Below, in pieces: positions 26,571-34,576 of a stretch of DNA of 64,000 bases (within the stretch, counting starts at the first letter, position 1; each line of letters starts with the position of its first letter). The notes beneath the pieces were generated by a model, which worked only from the letters and a program-made list of their open reading frames with translations, was not told where the DNA came from and did not search any database. The stretch comes from Rhizobium leucaenae USDA 9039. Its GTDB lineage: Bacteria > Pseudomonadota > Alphaproteobacteria > Rhizobiales > Rhizobiaceae. Position numbers and translations under genes: made by a program. The stretch covers positions 234,166-298,165 of the forward strand of contig NZ_AUFB01000006.1 in the NCBI RefSeq assembly GCF_000426285.1, read 5' to 3'.

Positions 26571-27458
26571 ATGTCTAATTTCCCGTTTCCAGGTCTCAAC
26601 CTTGCCATCGCCACGCCGTTCGACGGTGCCGGACGCATCGACTACGGCAGGCTCGAACACAATGTCGAGCGCTACCTAGCAGCAGGCGTCAGGAGCTTCT
26701 TGCTCAGCTCCGGCACCGGAATGCATGTCTATCTTTCCAAGCAGGAATCCGAGGAGCTCATCAAGCGCGGCGCCCGTATCGTCAACGGTCGGGCGAAGGT
26801 GATTGCTCAGACATCCGCGCTCATGGTGGAGGACGTAGTCGAGCGGACCGCCCGCGCGCGCGATGCCGGCGCCGAAGGCGTCATGGTTCTTCCGCCGTTC
26901 TTCGAAGGGCCGACTGACGATCAGGGAATCCTCGATTTTTACAGCGAGGTTGCGAAGGCGGGTCTGCCCGTCATCGGGTACAACGTACCGCAGGCCGTCG
27001 GCGTCGCGATCACGCCAGAACTTCTGGAGAAGCTGAACGAAATTCCTGGATTCTGCGCTGTGAAAGACAGCAGCGGAGATCTGGCGAAGCAGGCGGCGCT
27101 CATTCGCACCGGACGCTTCGTGATGAACGGCGCCGACCCTCTCGTTCCCTATGCACTCTATGCGGGATGCGACGGCTTGATCTGGGGCGGTGCGAACTTT
27201 GCTCCGCGAACCTGTGTCGCGCTCGTCAAGGCGGCGTCGGAGCGCAAGTGGGACGAGGTCCGCGAACTCTGGAAGATTCTAGAGCCGGCCATGGGGTTGA
27301 TCTGGGAAGGTGACTACGTACAGTCCGTCTACGCCGCGGCCGAGCTGACCGGCTATGGCGCGGGCGTGCCGAGAAAGCCTCTCCGCGGGCTCGCCCCCGA
27401 GAAGGTTCCGCTTCTGCGTAAATCTCTCGAAGCGCTCATGGAGCGGGAAGCAATCTGA
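26571..27458 (+). CDS. DapA/NanA-family aldolase or deaminase
   Basis: This is a 295-residue Schiff-base TIM-barrel enzyme of the dihydrodipicolinate synthase/N-acetylneuraminate lyase family. The catalytic Lys is at about 165 (FCAVKDSSGD), the Tyr at about 137 (GYNVPQ), and the first-strand region reads FLLSSGTGMH. Members catalyse aldol cleavage, condensation or deamination of 2-oxo acid related compounds; one example is pyrroline-4-hydroxy-2-carboxylate deaminase of hydroxyproline breakdown. ATG 26571 is chosen over an upstream TTG; no clear Shine-Dalgarno sequence is seen. It ends one base before the FAD oxidoreductase gene, so they are coupled. The true reaction is open. Confidence 0.85.
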   Translation: MSNFPFPGLNLAIATPFDGAGRIDYGRLEHNVERYLAAGVRSFLLSSGTGMHVYLSKQESEELIKRGARIVNGRAKVIAQTSALMVEDVVERTARARDAGAEGVMVLPPFFEGPTDDQGILDFYSEVAKAGLPVIGYNVPQAVGVAITPELLEKLNEIPGFCAVKDSSGDLAKQAALIRTGRFVMNGADPLVPYALYAGCDGLIWGGANFAPRTCVALVKAASERKWDEVRELWKILEPAMGLIWEGDYVQSVYAAAELTGYGAGVPRKPLRGLAPEKVPLLRKSLEALMEREAI

Positions 27459-27459
27459 C

Positions 27460-28805
27460 GTGAGCCAAACCGCGAGAAATGTCTATGTGGCATCCAGGCT
27501 TCCGAAACGCGCAGGCGTCTCGGGCTGGGTCGCAACGCTCCCGCCACGCATGCCACGACCTGCCTTGAACGGGCCCGTCACTGTCGACATCGCGATCATC
27601 GGCGGCGGCTTTGCGGGGCTTTCCGCCGCGCGCCGCATTTCGCAACTGGACCCTACCGCCCTTGTAGCGGTCCTTGAGGCTGGCATCGTTGGCGAAGGAC
27701 CGGCCGGCGCGAACTCGGGCTTCATCATCGATTTGCCTCACGAGGTTTCCTCCGACGATTTCAGCGGCGAGTCGGAAGCCAAGTTCAGACAATCCGTCTT
27801 GATACAGCGCTCTGCAATTGCCCTTGCTACGGAGATGGCGGCGGAGAACGGTTGGGGCAACGAGATTTTCGATCCCTGCGGACGCTATAGCGTGGCGATG
27901 AGCGCAGACGGCGACAAACACTTGGAAGCCTATTCCGGGCAGCTCTCCAAGATGGGCGAAGTTCATCGGCTTCTCGAAACCTGCGAGATCGAGGCTGTTA
28001 CGGGATCTAAGGCCTTCACCTCCGGTCTCTTCACGCCCGGCACGGTCATCGTCCAACCCGCCGCATACATACGCAGCGTCGCCGACTGCCTGAAGGAACC
28101 GGTCTCGCTATTCGAACGCACACCCGTCCTCTCCTTCGAACGCTATGGTACAGGCTGGCTGGTGAAGACCCCGCAGGGATCGGTGCAGGCGGCCAAAATC
28201 GTCATGGCCAACAATGGACATGCGGAAAGCTTTGGGTTCTTCCGGGGGGGCTGCTGCATGTCTTCACCTATGCATCGCTCACCCAGGAGTTCGACCCCTC
28301 ACGATTGGGTGGCGAACGGAAATGGGCGGCCACGCCGGCTCTGCCGATGGGTACGACGGTGCGACGGATCACCACTTCTGGCGGTGACCGCATCCTGGTG
28401 CGATCGCGCTACAGCTACAACCCGGGCATCGAAGTCAACGATGCCGCGATTCGCAGAGCCGGACGGCTGCACGACGAAAAGTTTGCCCATCGTTTCCCGG
28501 CGTTAAGCGACGTCGGAATGCAGTATCGATGGGGCGGCGCGATGGCGCTCACGCGCAATCATGTCCCGGCCTTCGGGGAAATCGAGCGTGACGTCTTCGC
28601 AGCATGCGGCTGCAACGGCCTTGGAGCCTCGAATTCCACGGCGGCCGGTATCGCTGCCGCAGAGTTTGCTCTGGGGCATGAGTCCGAACTCGGCCGCGTC
28701 TACCGTCAACTCGCCGCTCCGGCGCCCTTGCCGCCACAGCCTCTGACCACGATCGGAGCAAAGCTCCACCTGGCCTACCGAGAATGGAGCGCCGGCGCCG
28801 AATAG
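27460..28805 (+). pseudogene. FAD-dependent amine/amino acid oxidoreductase interrupted by a frameshift
   Basis: The first part, from GTG 27460, shows the dinucleotide-binding motif IIGGGFAGLSAARR and an oxidase of the DAO/gamma-glutamylputrescine oxidase type (GANSGFIIDLPHE). In-frame sequence continues to ESFGFFRGG at about 28250, then the family pattern (LLHVFTYASLTQEF, later YRWGGAMALTRNHVPAFGEI and CNGLGASNSTAAG) moves to another frame until 28805. The shift lies in a run of seven G at 28244-28250; one extra G restores a full reading of about 448 codons. It may be a real pseudogene, a slippage-prone gene or a base-calling error. It would oxidise an amine or N-methylated amino acid made by the neighbouring demethylase. 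Confidence 0.85.
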
Positions 28806-28933
28806 GAAGGGAATTTCATCAAGCCCTCGGTGCACATCATTATGGCTCGTAACGGAGGGACTTCGCTGAACCAATCGACGCTTGAGCGCGTTATGGGTTC
28901 TTATGGGCTCTCAATACGCGCCGGAGGTCTTCG

Positions 28934-30385
28934 ATGCCATCCGAAATCGAACTGAAGCTTGAACTTTCAACCAAAGCCGCAAGACGGCTGCTAGGGTTCA
29001 ACCCCCTCACCAACCCTGACAAGGTGCTGAAACAGACTTCAACCTATTTCGACACCGGCGACCACAAGCTGCTTCAGAAGGGATTCACCCTTCGCGTCCG
29101 TCGAACCGGCGATGTCCATGTTCAGACGGTGAAAGCGGTGGGCCAAAGCCAGTCTCTTTTTGCCCGATCGGAATGGGAGACGCCCATCGAAGGGGACAAG
29201 CCGGTCGTCGACGATTCCAGTCCGCTGAAAACCGAGTTCGGTGAGGAACTTGCCGTGTCGCCCGCCTTCAACGTGGAAATCGAGCGGCGCGTTTGGACCG
29301 TCGAGGAAAATGGTTCCCGGATCGAGGTGGTCATCGACCAGGGATCGGTTGTTTCCGGCGACCGGAACAGCGCCGTGCGAGAAGCCGAGCTTGAGCTGAA
29401 GGATGGCAATCAGAGAGACCTGTTCGTATTTGCGCGCAAGATCGAAGCGGTCGCTCCCATTCGTTTTGGCGTTCGCTCCAAGGCTGAAAGGGGCTTCGCG
29501 CTGATCGAACAGCAGAAGTCCGTGTTCAAGGCGGAGCCTATCCACCTCGATCAGAATATGCATGCATCCGATGCGTTTCAAACAATTGCCGCTTCCTGCT
29601 TCCGGCACTTTCGTTTGAACGAGGACGTTCTGCTGCGACAGAGAAATGCCGAAGCGCTGCACCAGGCCCGCGTAGGGCTGCGTCGCCTGCGCTCCGACTT
29701 CTCGCTGTTCAAGCGAATGCTTCCGGGCGACGAGCCGCAACGGCTGAAAGACGAGTTCCGCTGGCTGACCGGAGTTCTTGGAGAAGCCCGCAATCTGGAT
29801 GTGCTGCTGGCAAAGGCGACGGATCCCGACTTGCGAGGACGGCTGAAGGATGCCCGAGAGGCGGCTTACGATGAGGCGGTTGAGGGATTGAACTCCAGTC
29901 GTGCCCGCGCGCTCATGCTGGACTTTAACGAGTGGCTTCGATGCGGCGAATACCTTTCGCTTCCGGAGACTGAGGACGTTCGGGGCCTGCAGGCGTCGGA
30001 GTTTGCCGAAATGGCGCTCGACCGGATGCGCAAGAAGCTTAAGAAACACGGGCAGGTGCTCGCCAAAGTCGACGATCACCAACGCCATGAGGCGCGCAAG
30101 GACGCAAAGAAGCTGCGCTACGCGGCCGAGTTCTTCGAATCACTGTTCGATGACAAGCGCGGCGTCCGCCGCCATCGACGTTTTATCGGCGCAATGGAGA
30201 AGCTTCAGGACCATCTTGGATCGCTGAACGATCTTGCAACCGGGCCTAACGTTCTGAGCAAGCATGGTCTGACCGACCATCCAGCCTCCGATAGCGTTCT
30301 CTCTCATACGGACAAGGATGCTTCGATAGACGATTCGCAGGTTTCGCTTGACGACGTGCTAGACGCGAAACGGTTCTGGCGATGA
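28934..30385 (+). CDS. CYTH and CHAD domain protein, inorganic triphosphatase family
   Basis: This is a 483-residue cytoplasmic protein. The N-terminal CYTH domain starts with the ExExK signature (EIELKLEL) and has the basic and acidic tunnel residues typical of triphosphate-metabolising enzymes (TYFDTGDHKLL, LRVRRTGD, EAELELKDG). The C-terminal CHAD domain (about 215-440) is helical and rich in Arg/Lys/His, with HQARVGLRRLRSDF and HEARKDAKKLRYAAEFF. E. coli YgiF has the same fusion and hydrolyses inorganic triphosphate; CHAD domains bind polyphosphate. GCCGGAGGTCTTCG precedes the ATG. It appears to be a single-gene unit unrelated to the neighbouring catabolic genes. Confidence 0.92.
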   Translation: MPSEIELKLELSTKAARRLLGFNPLTNPDKVLKQTSTYFDTGDHKLLQKGFTLRVRRTGDVHVQTVKAVGQSQSLFARSEWETPIEGDKPVVDDSSPLKTEFGEELAVSPAFNVEIERRVWTVEENGSRIEVVIDQGSVVSGDRNSAVREAELELKDGNQRDLFVFARKIEAVAPIRFGVRSKAERGFALIEQQKSVFKAEPIHLDQNMHASDAFQTIAASCFRHFRLNEDVLLRQRNAEALHQARVGLRRLRSDFSLFKRMLPGDEPQRLKDEFRWLTGVLGEARNLDVLLAKATDPDLRGRLKDAREAAYDEAVEGLNSSRARALMLDFNEWLRCGEYLSLPETEDVRGLQASEFAEMALDRMRKKLKKHGQVLAKVDDHQRHEARKDAKKLRYAAEFFESLFDDKRGVRRHRRFIGAMEKLQDHLGSLNDLATGPNVLSKHGLTDHPASDSVLSHTDKDASIDDSQVSLDDVLDAKRFWR

Positions 30386-30436
30386 ACTTGTCTACATAAC
30401 AGGGGCGTGCTTTTGAGCCTGGGCGCGCTGCGAGGA

Positions 30437-31501
30437 TCATGGCGATCTCTCGGGCTTTCTTTCGCCGGCCGCGGCGGCAGTTGGCAAATTATACAATACC
30501 GAATCTCCGAATTCATGCGTGCGATAGCCGCCTGCGGCAAGGGCTGCGGAGGCCCTAGCGAGCAAGGTATCGTCGGCGAAGGCGCGCAGGAGCTCGAAAT
30601 GGCTTTCGCCGGGCTGATGGACGCCCGTAAGAATCGTATCGCCGACGCGGAGCGGCGTGTCCTGCGCAATGCGCCCCGTCGCAATGCTATTGCCAACACG
30701 AACGCTGCCATCGGGATTGGCGGCTGCCTCAAGCGCGCGCACGACGCTCGTGCCGATCGCGATGATGCGGCTGCCGCGGAGCTTCGCCAGCATGACCTGT
30801 GCCGCCGTGCGCTCGGGAATGAGATAGGGCTCATCGAAGGGAAGGCGCGAGTCAAGCGCGGGATCGCCGGTGGAAGAAACGCCCGCTGCATGCGTGAGTG
30901 TTGCGAACCCGATGTCGCGCCGGCGCCAGACCTGAAGGGTGTTCCAGTCCAGCGCGAAGCCCGCGGACGGCGCTTCGAATGCGAACGGCCGAGCAGCAAT
31001 TTTCGTCCAAACACCCCACAGCGCCAACGGCTCGGGAACGTGCGCATATTGGATCGGCCGGCCGTGCTGCGCCAGTCCCGCAAACATTGCCGCGCGGTTG
31101 CCGAGGAAGCGCAGTTCAACAAGCCGGGGATGGTCGAGGAGGCGTTCAACCCCCGCTTCGAGCGGACCGAGCCGGAGACGATCGCCCATTGCCAGCGCAG
31201 GCGGAGGCAGCCGGTCTTCCGTGCGTGTCCGATAGTCGCCCGCGCCGAAGGCGATCGCCAGGAAGCGGGTGGGATCGGAAAGTGATAACCAGCCTGCCAG
31301 GCGGATCTCGATCGCCTCGCCGCTCGCGATATGCGTGCCTCGCAGGCTGGCAGGCAAGGTCGCGGCGTCATTGGCGACAACCAGATCGCCGGGATTGAAC
31401 AGCGCCGCGAGACTGCTGCGCGGCAGGTGGCGCATCGTGCCATCAGCCTCGACGACCAACAGCTTGGCGGAGTAGTGGTCGGAACGGTCGGCGGCAATCA
31501 T
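30437..31501 (-). CDS. QueA-like S-adenosylmethionine:tRNA ribosyltransferase-isomerase paralog
   Basis: This is a 354-residue protein related to QueA, which transfers and rearranges the ribosyl part of S-adenosylmethionine in queuosine synthesis. Shared features are the early LFNPGDLVVANDAATLPASL segment, an ERTAAQVMLAKL region, IIAIGTSVVRALE and the late LTGVHQPGESHFELLRAF. The usual PTAGLHF-type motif is replaced by PSAGFALDW, so activity on tRNA is uncertain. Its start overlaps the stop of the SDR upstream (ATGA), and both lie behind a SoxR box. It is probably a paralog recruited for another role; whether the canonical queA lies elsewhere is unknown. Confidence 0.75.
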   Translation of the reverse strand: MIAADRSDHYSAKLLVVEADGTMRHLPRSSLAALFNPGDLVVANDAATLPASLRGTHIASGEAIEIRLAGWLSLSDPTRFLAIAFGAGDYRTRTEDRLPPPALAMGDRLRLGPLEAGVERLLDHPRLVELRFLGNRAAMFAGLAQHGRPIQYAHVPEPLALWGVWTKIAARPFAFEAPSAGFALDWNTLQVWRRRDIGFATLTHAAGVSSTGDPALDSRLPFDEPYLIPERTAAQVMLAKLRGSRIIAIGTSVVRALEAAANPDGSVRVGNSIATGRIAQDTPLRVGDTILTGVHQPGESHFELLRAFADDTLLARASAALAAGGYRTHEFGDSVLYNLPTAAAAGERKPERSP

Positions 31502-32220
31502 GCTTGTCTCCCAGCCACGAGGCCTGCACGGATTGGCAACGCGTCGAGCATCTTCTCGATGATCTCCGCAGCGGCGTGCTCTGGGGCCTTCAAGGTCGAT
31601 GGATCGGCGTCGGGAAGCGCCAGTGCGTGGAGCGGGGTGTCCATATCACCGGGGTCGAGCGCAAGCAGCCTTATGCCGGCGGGCTTCGCCTCCTCGTCCC
31701 AAATCGCCGTAAGATGGGCGAGAGCGGCCTTGCTTGCACCGTAGGCGCCCCAGCCGGAATACGCGTTGACCGCTGCATCGCTGGAGATGTTGATCACCAG
31801 CGCGCCGCAGCCCTCGCGGGCCGACGCGGCGAGCGCGCCAAACAGGGCTTTGGTCAGCCGGAACGCGCCGACGAGGTTGACCGAAAGCGCCGCCTCCAAC
31901 GCCTCGCACTCGGTATCGGCCAGAAGGGCCAGAGGGACAGGACCGAGGCTGGATGCATTGTTGATCAGGACGTCGACCCCGCCGAGATTGGCGGTGACCT
32001 GCATCGCGATGGGATAGATGTCGTCCTTCTTGCCGACGTCGGCGACGATGCCATGCGCGCCCGTCTCGTCTGCGACACGTTCGACATTCGCGGCCGTGCG
32101 AGCGACGAAGGCAACACGCGCGCCCTTCACCGCAAGCTGCCGCACAAGCGCCAGTCCAAGTCCGGACGTGCCGCCCGTGACCGCCACCCGAAGTCCCTGA
32201 AAATCGATATTCGTATGCAT
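31498..32220 (-). CDS. SoxR-controlled short-chain dehydrogenase
   Basis: This is a 240-residue SDR from ATG 32220, preceded by AAGGAGCACCGGCA. The cofactor motif GGTSGLG, the NNASS variant of the NAG motif, Ser in INISSDA and YGASKAA are present. It is first in a two-gene minus-strand operon with the QueA-like gene and overlaps it by four bases. A SoxR box with a 19-bp promoter spacer lies directly upstream, so it is likely induced by redox-cycling compounds. It may reduce quinones, carbonyls or similar reactive substrates, but that is inference. Confidence 0.85.
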   Translation of the reverse strand: MHTNIDFQGLRVAVTGGTSGLGLALVRQLAVKGARVAFVARTAANVERVADETGAHGIVADVGKKDDIYPIAMQVTANLGGVDVLINNASSLGPVPLALLADTECEALEAALSVNLVGAFRLTKALFGALAASAREGCGALVINISSDAAVNAYSGWGAYGASKAALAHLTAIWDEEAKPAGIRLLALDPGDMDTPLHALALPDADPSTLKAPEHAAAEIIEKMLDALPIRAGLVAGRQA

Positions 32221-32250
32221 TGCCGGTGCTCCTTCAATGGGTACGAGCAA

Positions 32251-32281
32251 TTGCTACAAGTTCAAGTTAACTTGAAGTCAA
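32251..32281 (-). promoter_or_regulatory. SoxR-regulated promoter with SoxR box
   Basis: On the minus strand a -35 TTGACT (32281-32276) and a -10 TAGCAA (32256-32251) are separated by exactly 19 bp, the long spacer of MerR-family promoters. Within it sits the perfect palindrome TTCAAGTTAACTTGAA (32261-32276), matching the core of the known SoxR site (CCTCAAGTTAACTTGAGG). It drives the SDR/QueA-like pair and may also affect soxR, which begins 30 bp away on the other strand. Confidence 0.85.
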
Positions 32282-32306
32282 GCGGGAATCGTGCTTTTAT
32301 TTTTGC

Positions 32307-32741
32307 ATGGATCCGATGCTGACCATCACCGACGTGTCGCGCCGAAGCGGCATTGCCTCATCAGCCCTGCGTTTCTATGAGGAGCGCGGGCTGATCGCAT
32401 CCGAGCGCGCCGGCTCGGGGCATAGGCGCTATCACCGGTCCGTCTTGCGCCGGATCGCCTTCATCGCCTTTGCGCAGCGGATCGGCCTCACGCTTGAGGA
32501 GATCGGCGCCGAGCTTGCTAAGCTGCCCGCCGATCGCGTGCCGTCGCGTCGGGATTGGTCGCAACTGTCGGGCGCATGGGCAAAGCGCATCGATGAACGC
32601 ATAGCCGAATTGCAGCGCCTGCGGTCGGGGCTTACCGAGTGCATCGGTTGCGGCTGCCTGTCGATCGACCGGTGTAATCTGGCGAACCCTGCCGACGTGG
32701 CAGGTCGCAAGGGGCCAGGACCGAGGTATTGGCTTGGGTGA
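32307..32741 (+). CDS. soxR: Redox-sensing MerR-family regulator SoxR
   Basis: This is a 144-residue MerR-family activator. The N-terminal winged helix has SRRSGIASSALRFYEERGL, followed by the dimerisation helix. The C-terminal cluster CIGCGCLSIDRC has the CX2CXCX5C spacing that binds the [2Fe-2S] redox cluster of SoxR. Oxidation of the cluster, often by redox-cycling drugs, switches on target promoters. Its divergent neighbour carries a perfect SoxR box. Unlike in enterics there is no soxS gene, as is usual in non-enteric bacteria, where SoxR controls its targets directly. An ATG at 32316 is an alternative start. Confidence 0.95.
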   Translation: MDPMLTITDVSRRSGIASSALRFYEERGLIASERAGSGHRRYHRSVLRRIAFIAFAQRIGLTLEEIGAELAKLPADRVPSRRDWSQLSGAWAKRIDERIAELQRLRSGLTECIGCGCLSIDRCNLANPADVAGRKGPGPRYWLG

Positions 32742-32821
32742 ACAGGCGGTACGATCCTAGGGTCTTCAATCCGTTCTTGGGACGGCGCCGTCGAAATCCA
32801 TGGCGGCATTCGGCTGCAGGT

Positions 32822-33223
<402 letters not shown>

Positions 33224-33232
33224 ATCAGATCC

Positions 33233-33919
33233 TCACATCGGGAGTTTGATCGTTGCGCCCAAACCATCAGCGCCATAGATAAGTTCCGCCTTTCCGCCTA
33301 AATGAGCAGCACTACCCTCGATCAATTCCGTGCCGTAGCCTTTGCGTGTTGGCGCTGTAACGGCCGGCCCGTTCTTCTCTCGCCACTCCCAATTCAGGTA
33401 GGTTCGGTCGCTTGGCCCCGTTTCCAGCGACCACCTCACATGGATTTCACCTTCGGGAACAGACAAGGCACCGTACTTTGTCGCGTTGGTAGTCATTTCG
33501 TGGATTATCATGCCGATCGGAAGGACCTTGGAACTCGACAACTGGACGGCCGGCCCTTCGAAAAGAAGCCGATCCGTGCCGATTTCACCGACTGAGTTTT
33601 TCAGCAAATCCGCAAGATCGGTCGTTCCATTGCCTGCAACGAGTTCCTGGGCGCGTAGAGCGACCTCCACCCGCCCCAGCAAGGCATCGCGATATTCGTC
33701 TGCGGTCCGATCTTCGGTCCCTGTTTGCATCGCAATCGCGCGCACAACTGCGAACAGGTTCTTCATGCGATGTCGGCTTTCAGAAATGATGAAGTTTTGT
33801 TCGATCTCATGGCGCTGGCGTTCAGTTACGTCCTCGAAAAGCACGAGGATGTTGGTGCTGTTGTCGTCTGGATGAATGAGGCGACGCGCATCGACGAGGA
33901 AAGTCCGCCGACCGATCAC
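33233..33919 (-). CDS. HWE-family histidine kinase core, probably the C-terminal part of a split PAS kinase
   Basis: This is a 228-residue kinase core. It starts at GTG 33919 with the last part of a PAS/PAC module (RRTFLVDARRL, LVLFEDVTERQRHE), followed by the HWE phosphoacceptor helix (ESRHRMKNLFAVVRAIA) and an ATPase region with HEMTTNATKYGALS, WEWREKNGPAV and GYGTELIEG. HWE kinases are abundant in Rhizobiaceae. The first bases overlap the stop of the upstream PAS gene as GTGA. One inserted base would join the two into one PAS-kinase, so this is either a frameshifted gene or a coupled two-gene version. The receiver gene follows at once. Confidence 0.8.
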   Translation of the reverse strand: MIGRRTFLVDARRLIHPDDNSTNILVLFEDVTERQRHEIEQNFIISESRHRMKNLFAVVRAIAMQTGTEDRTADEYRDALLGRVEVALRAQELVAGNGTTDLADLLKNSVGEIGTDRLLFEGPAVQLSSSKVLPIGMIIHEMTTNATKYGALSVPEGEIHVRWSLETGPSDRTYLNWEWREKNGPAVTAPTRKGYGTELIEGSAAHLGGKAELIYGADGLGATIKLPM

Positions 33920-34209
33920 GGGAAGTCGTGCGTCACTTCAAATCCGATGACGGCAGACGCTTTTGGAATGACCAAAGCAATGAGTTGCCGAAGCTCTTCA
34001 ATGTCCCATTGACCGTTACCGAGGTCAAAGAAACAGCGCCCCAAAATGTCGTCGCGCTCGACTTTAAAGGTGCGGATAAAAGCGTTGTTGGCAGTCGCTA
34101 CACAAAAACCCTGGTCCAAGACGACCACCGGCTGGGTCATCGTATCAACGACCCCTTGTGCTTGGACATGGCTGCTTCTCAATAAGCGATACAAATCTTC
34201 CAACATCAT
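33916..34209 (-). CDS. PAS-domain sensory protein, N-terminal part of the split HWE kinase
   Basis: This 97-residue product is essentially one PAS fold: TMTQPVVVLDQGFCVATANN, AFIRTFKVERDDILGR, FDLGNGQWDIEELRQL. It ends at FEVTHDFP followed by TGA; in homologous kinases the chain would continue directly with the IGRRTFLVDARRL sequence encoded by the next ORF. A purine-rich GGAAAG lies nine bases before the ATG. There is no membrane segment, so the sensed signal is probably cytoplasmic. See the overlapping HWE kinase gene for the alternative explanations. Confidence 0.72.
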   Translation of the reverse strand: MMLEDLYRLLRSSHVQAQGVVDTMTQPVVVLDQGFCVATANNAFIRTFKVERDDILGRCFFDLGNGQWDIEELRQLIALVIPKASAVIGFEVTHDFP

Positions 34210-34576
34210 CGAGAAAATCTTTCCCTGGCTAGAAGTGTCCCCATATTGACGCTTCGGTGTAACGCCTCCGATGCGCGTCGGGTTGCATACGCAGACCTCA
34301 ATTGGTCTGAAAGGCTACTGAGGTAATGACCGGCATTAAGGCAAAGATGGCAGTCTCACAGGGTTTTACAAGCCGCTCTCTAAACGCATTCCGCAAGATG
34401 TGTCGTGATGGCGAACCGCGAAGCCGTCACGTGTCCGCCGATACATGGATTTCCATAAGTTGCAGCCGTGCTGTCGCGAGATTAGGGTGCGACATGGGCT
34501 CGCCAGTCCCGACATCGAGATAAGCCACTCGAAACGCTGACGATCCCAGGCTTTGTTTGCCCCGCAGGAGCAGCCT
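34210..34576. promoter_or_regulatory. Intergenic region between two divergent two-component loci
   Basis: About 370 bp separate the PAS/HWE kinase genes (minus) from the MASE1 kinase operon (plus). I see no convincing gene, terminator or strong palindrome here. Short ORFs on both strands lack ribosome binding sites. It presumably holds the two promoters. Confidence 0.4.

Noticed and set aside
30407..31285. Open frame of 292 codons on the plus strand opposite the QueA-like gene
   Set aside because: Composition is Arg/Ala-rich without motifs, and the minus-strand gene has clear family similarity and operon overlap.
34326..34523. 65-codon plus-strand ORF upstream of the MASE1 kinase
   Set aside because: It has no convincing ribosome binding site or recognisable sequence pattern; it is more likely part of the promoter region.
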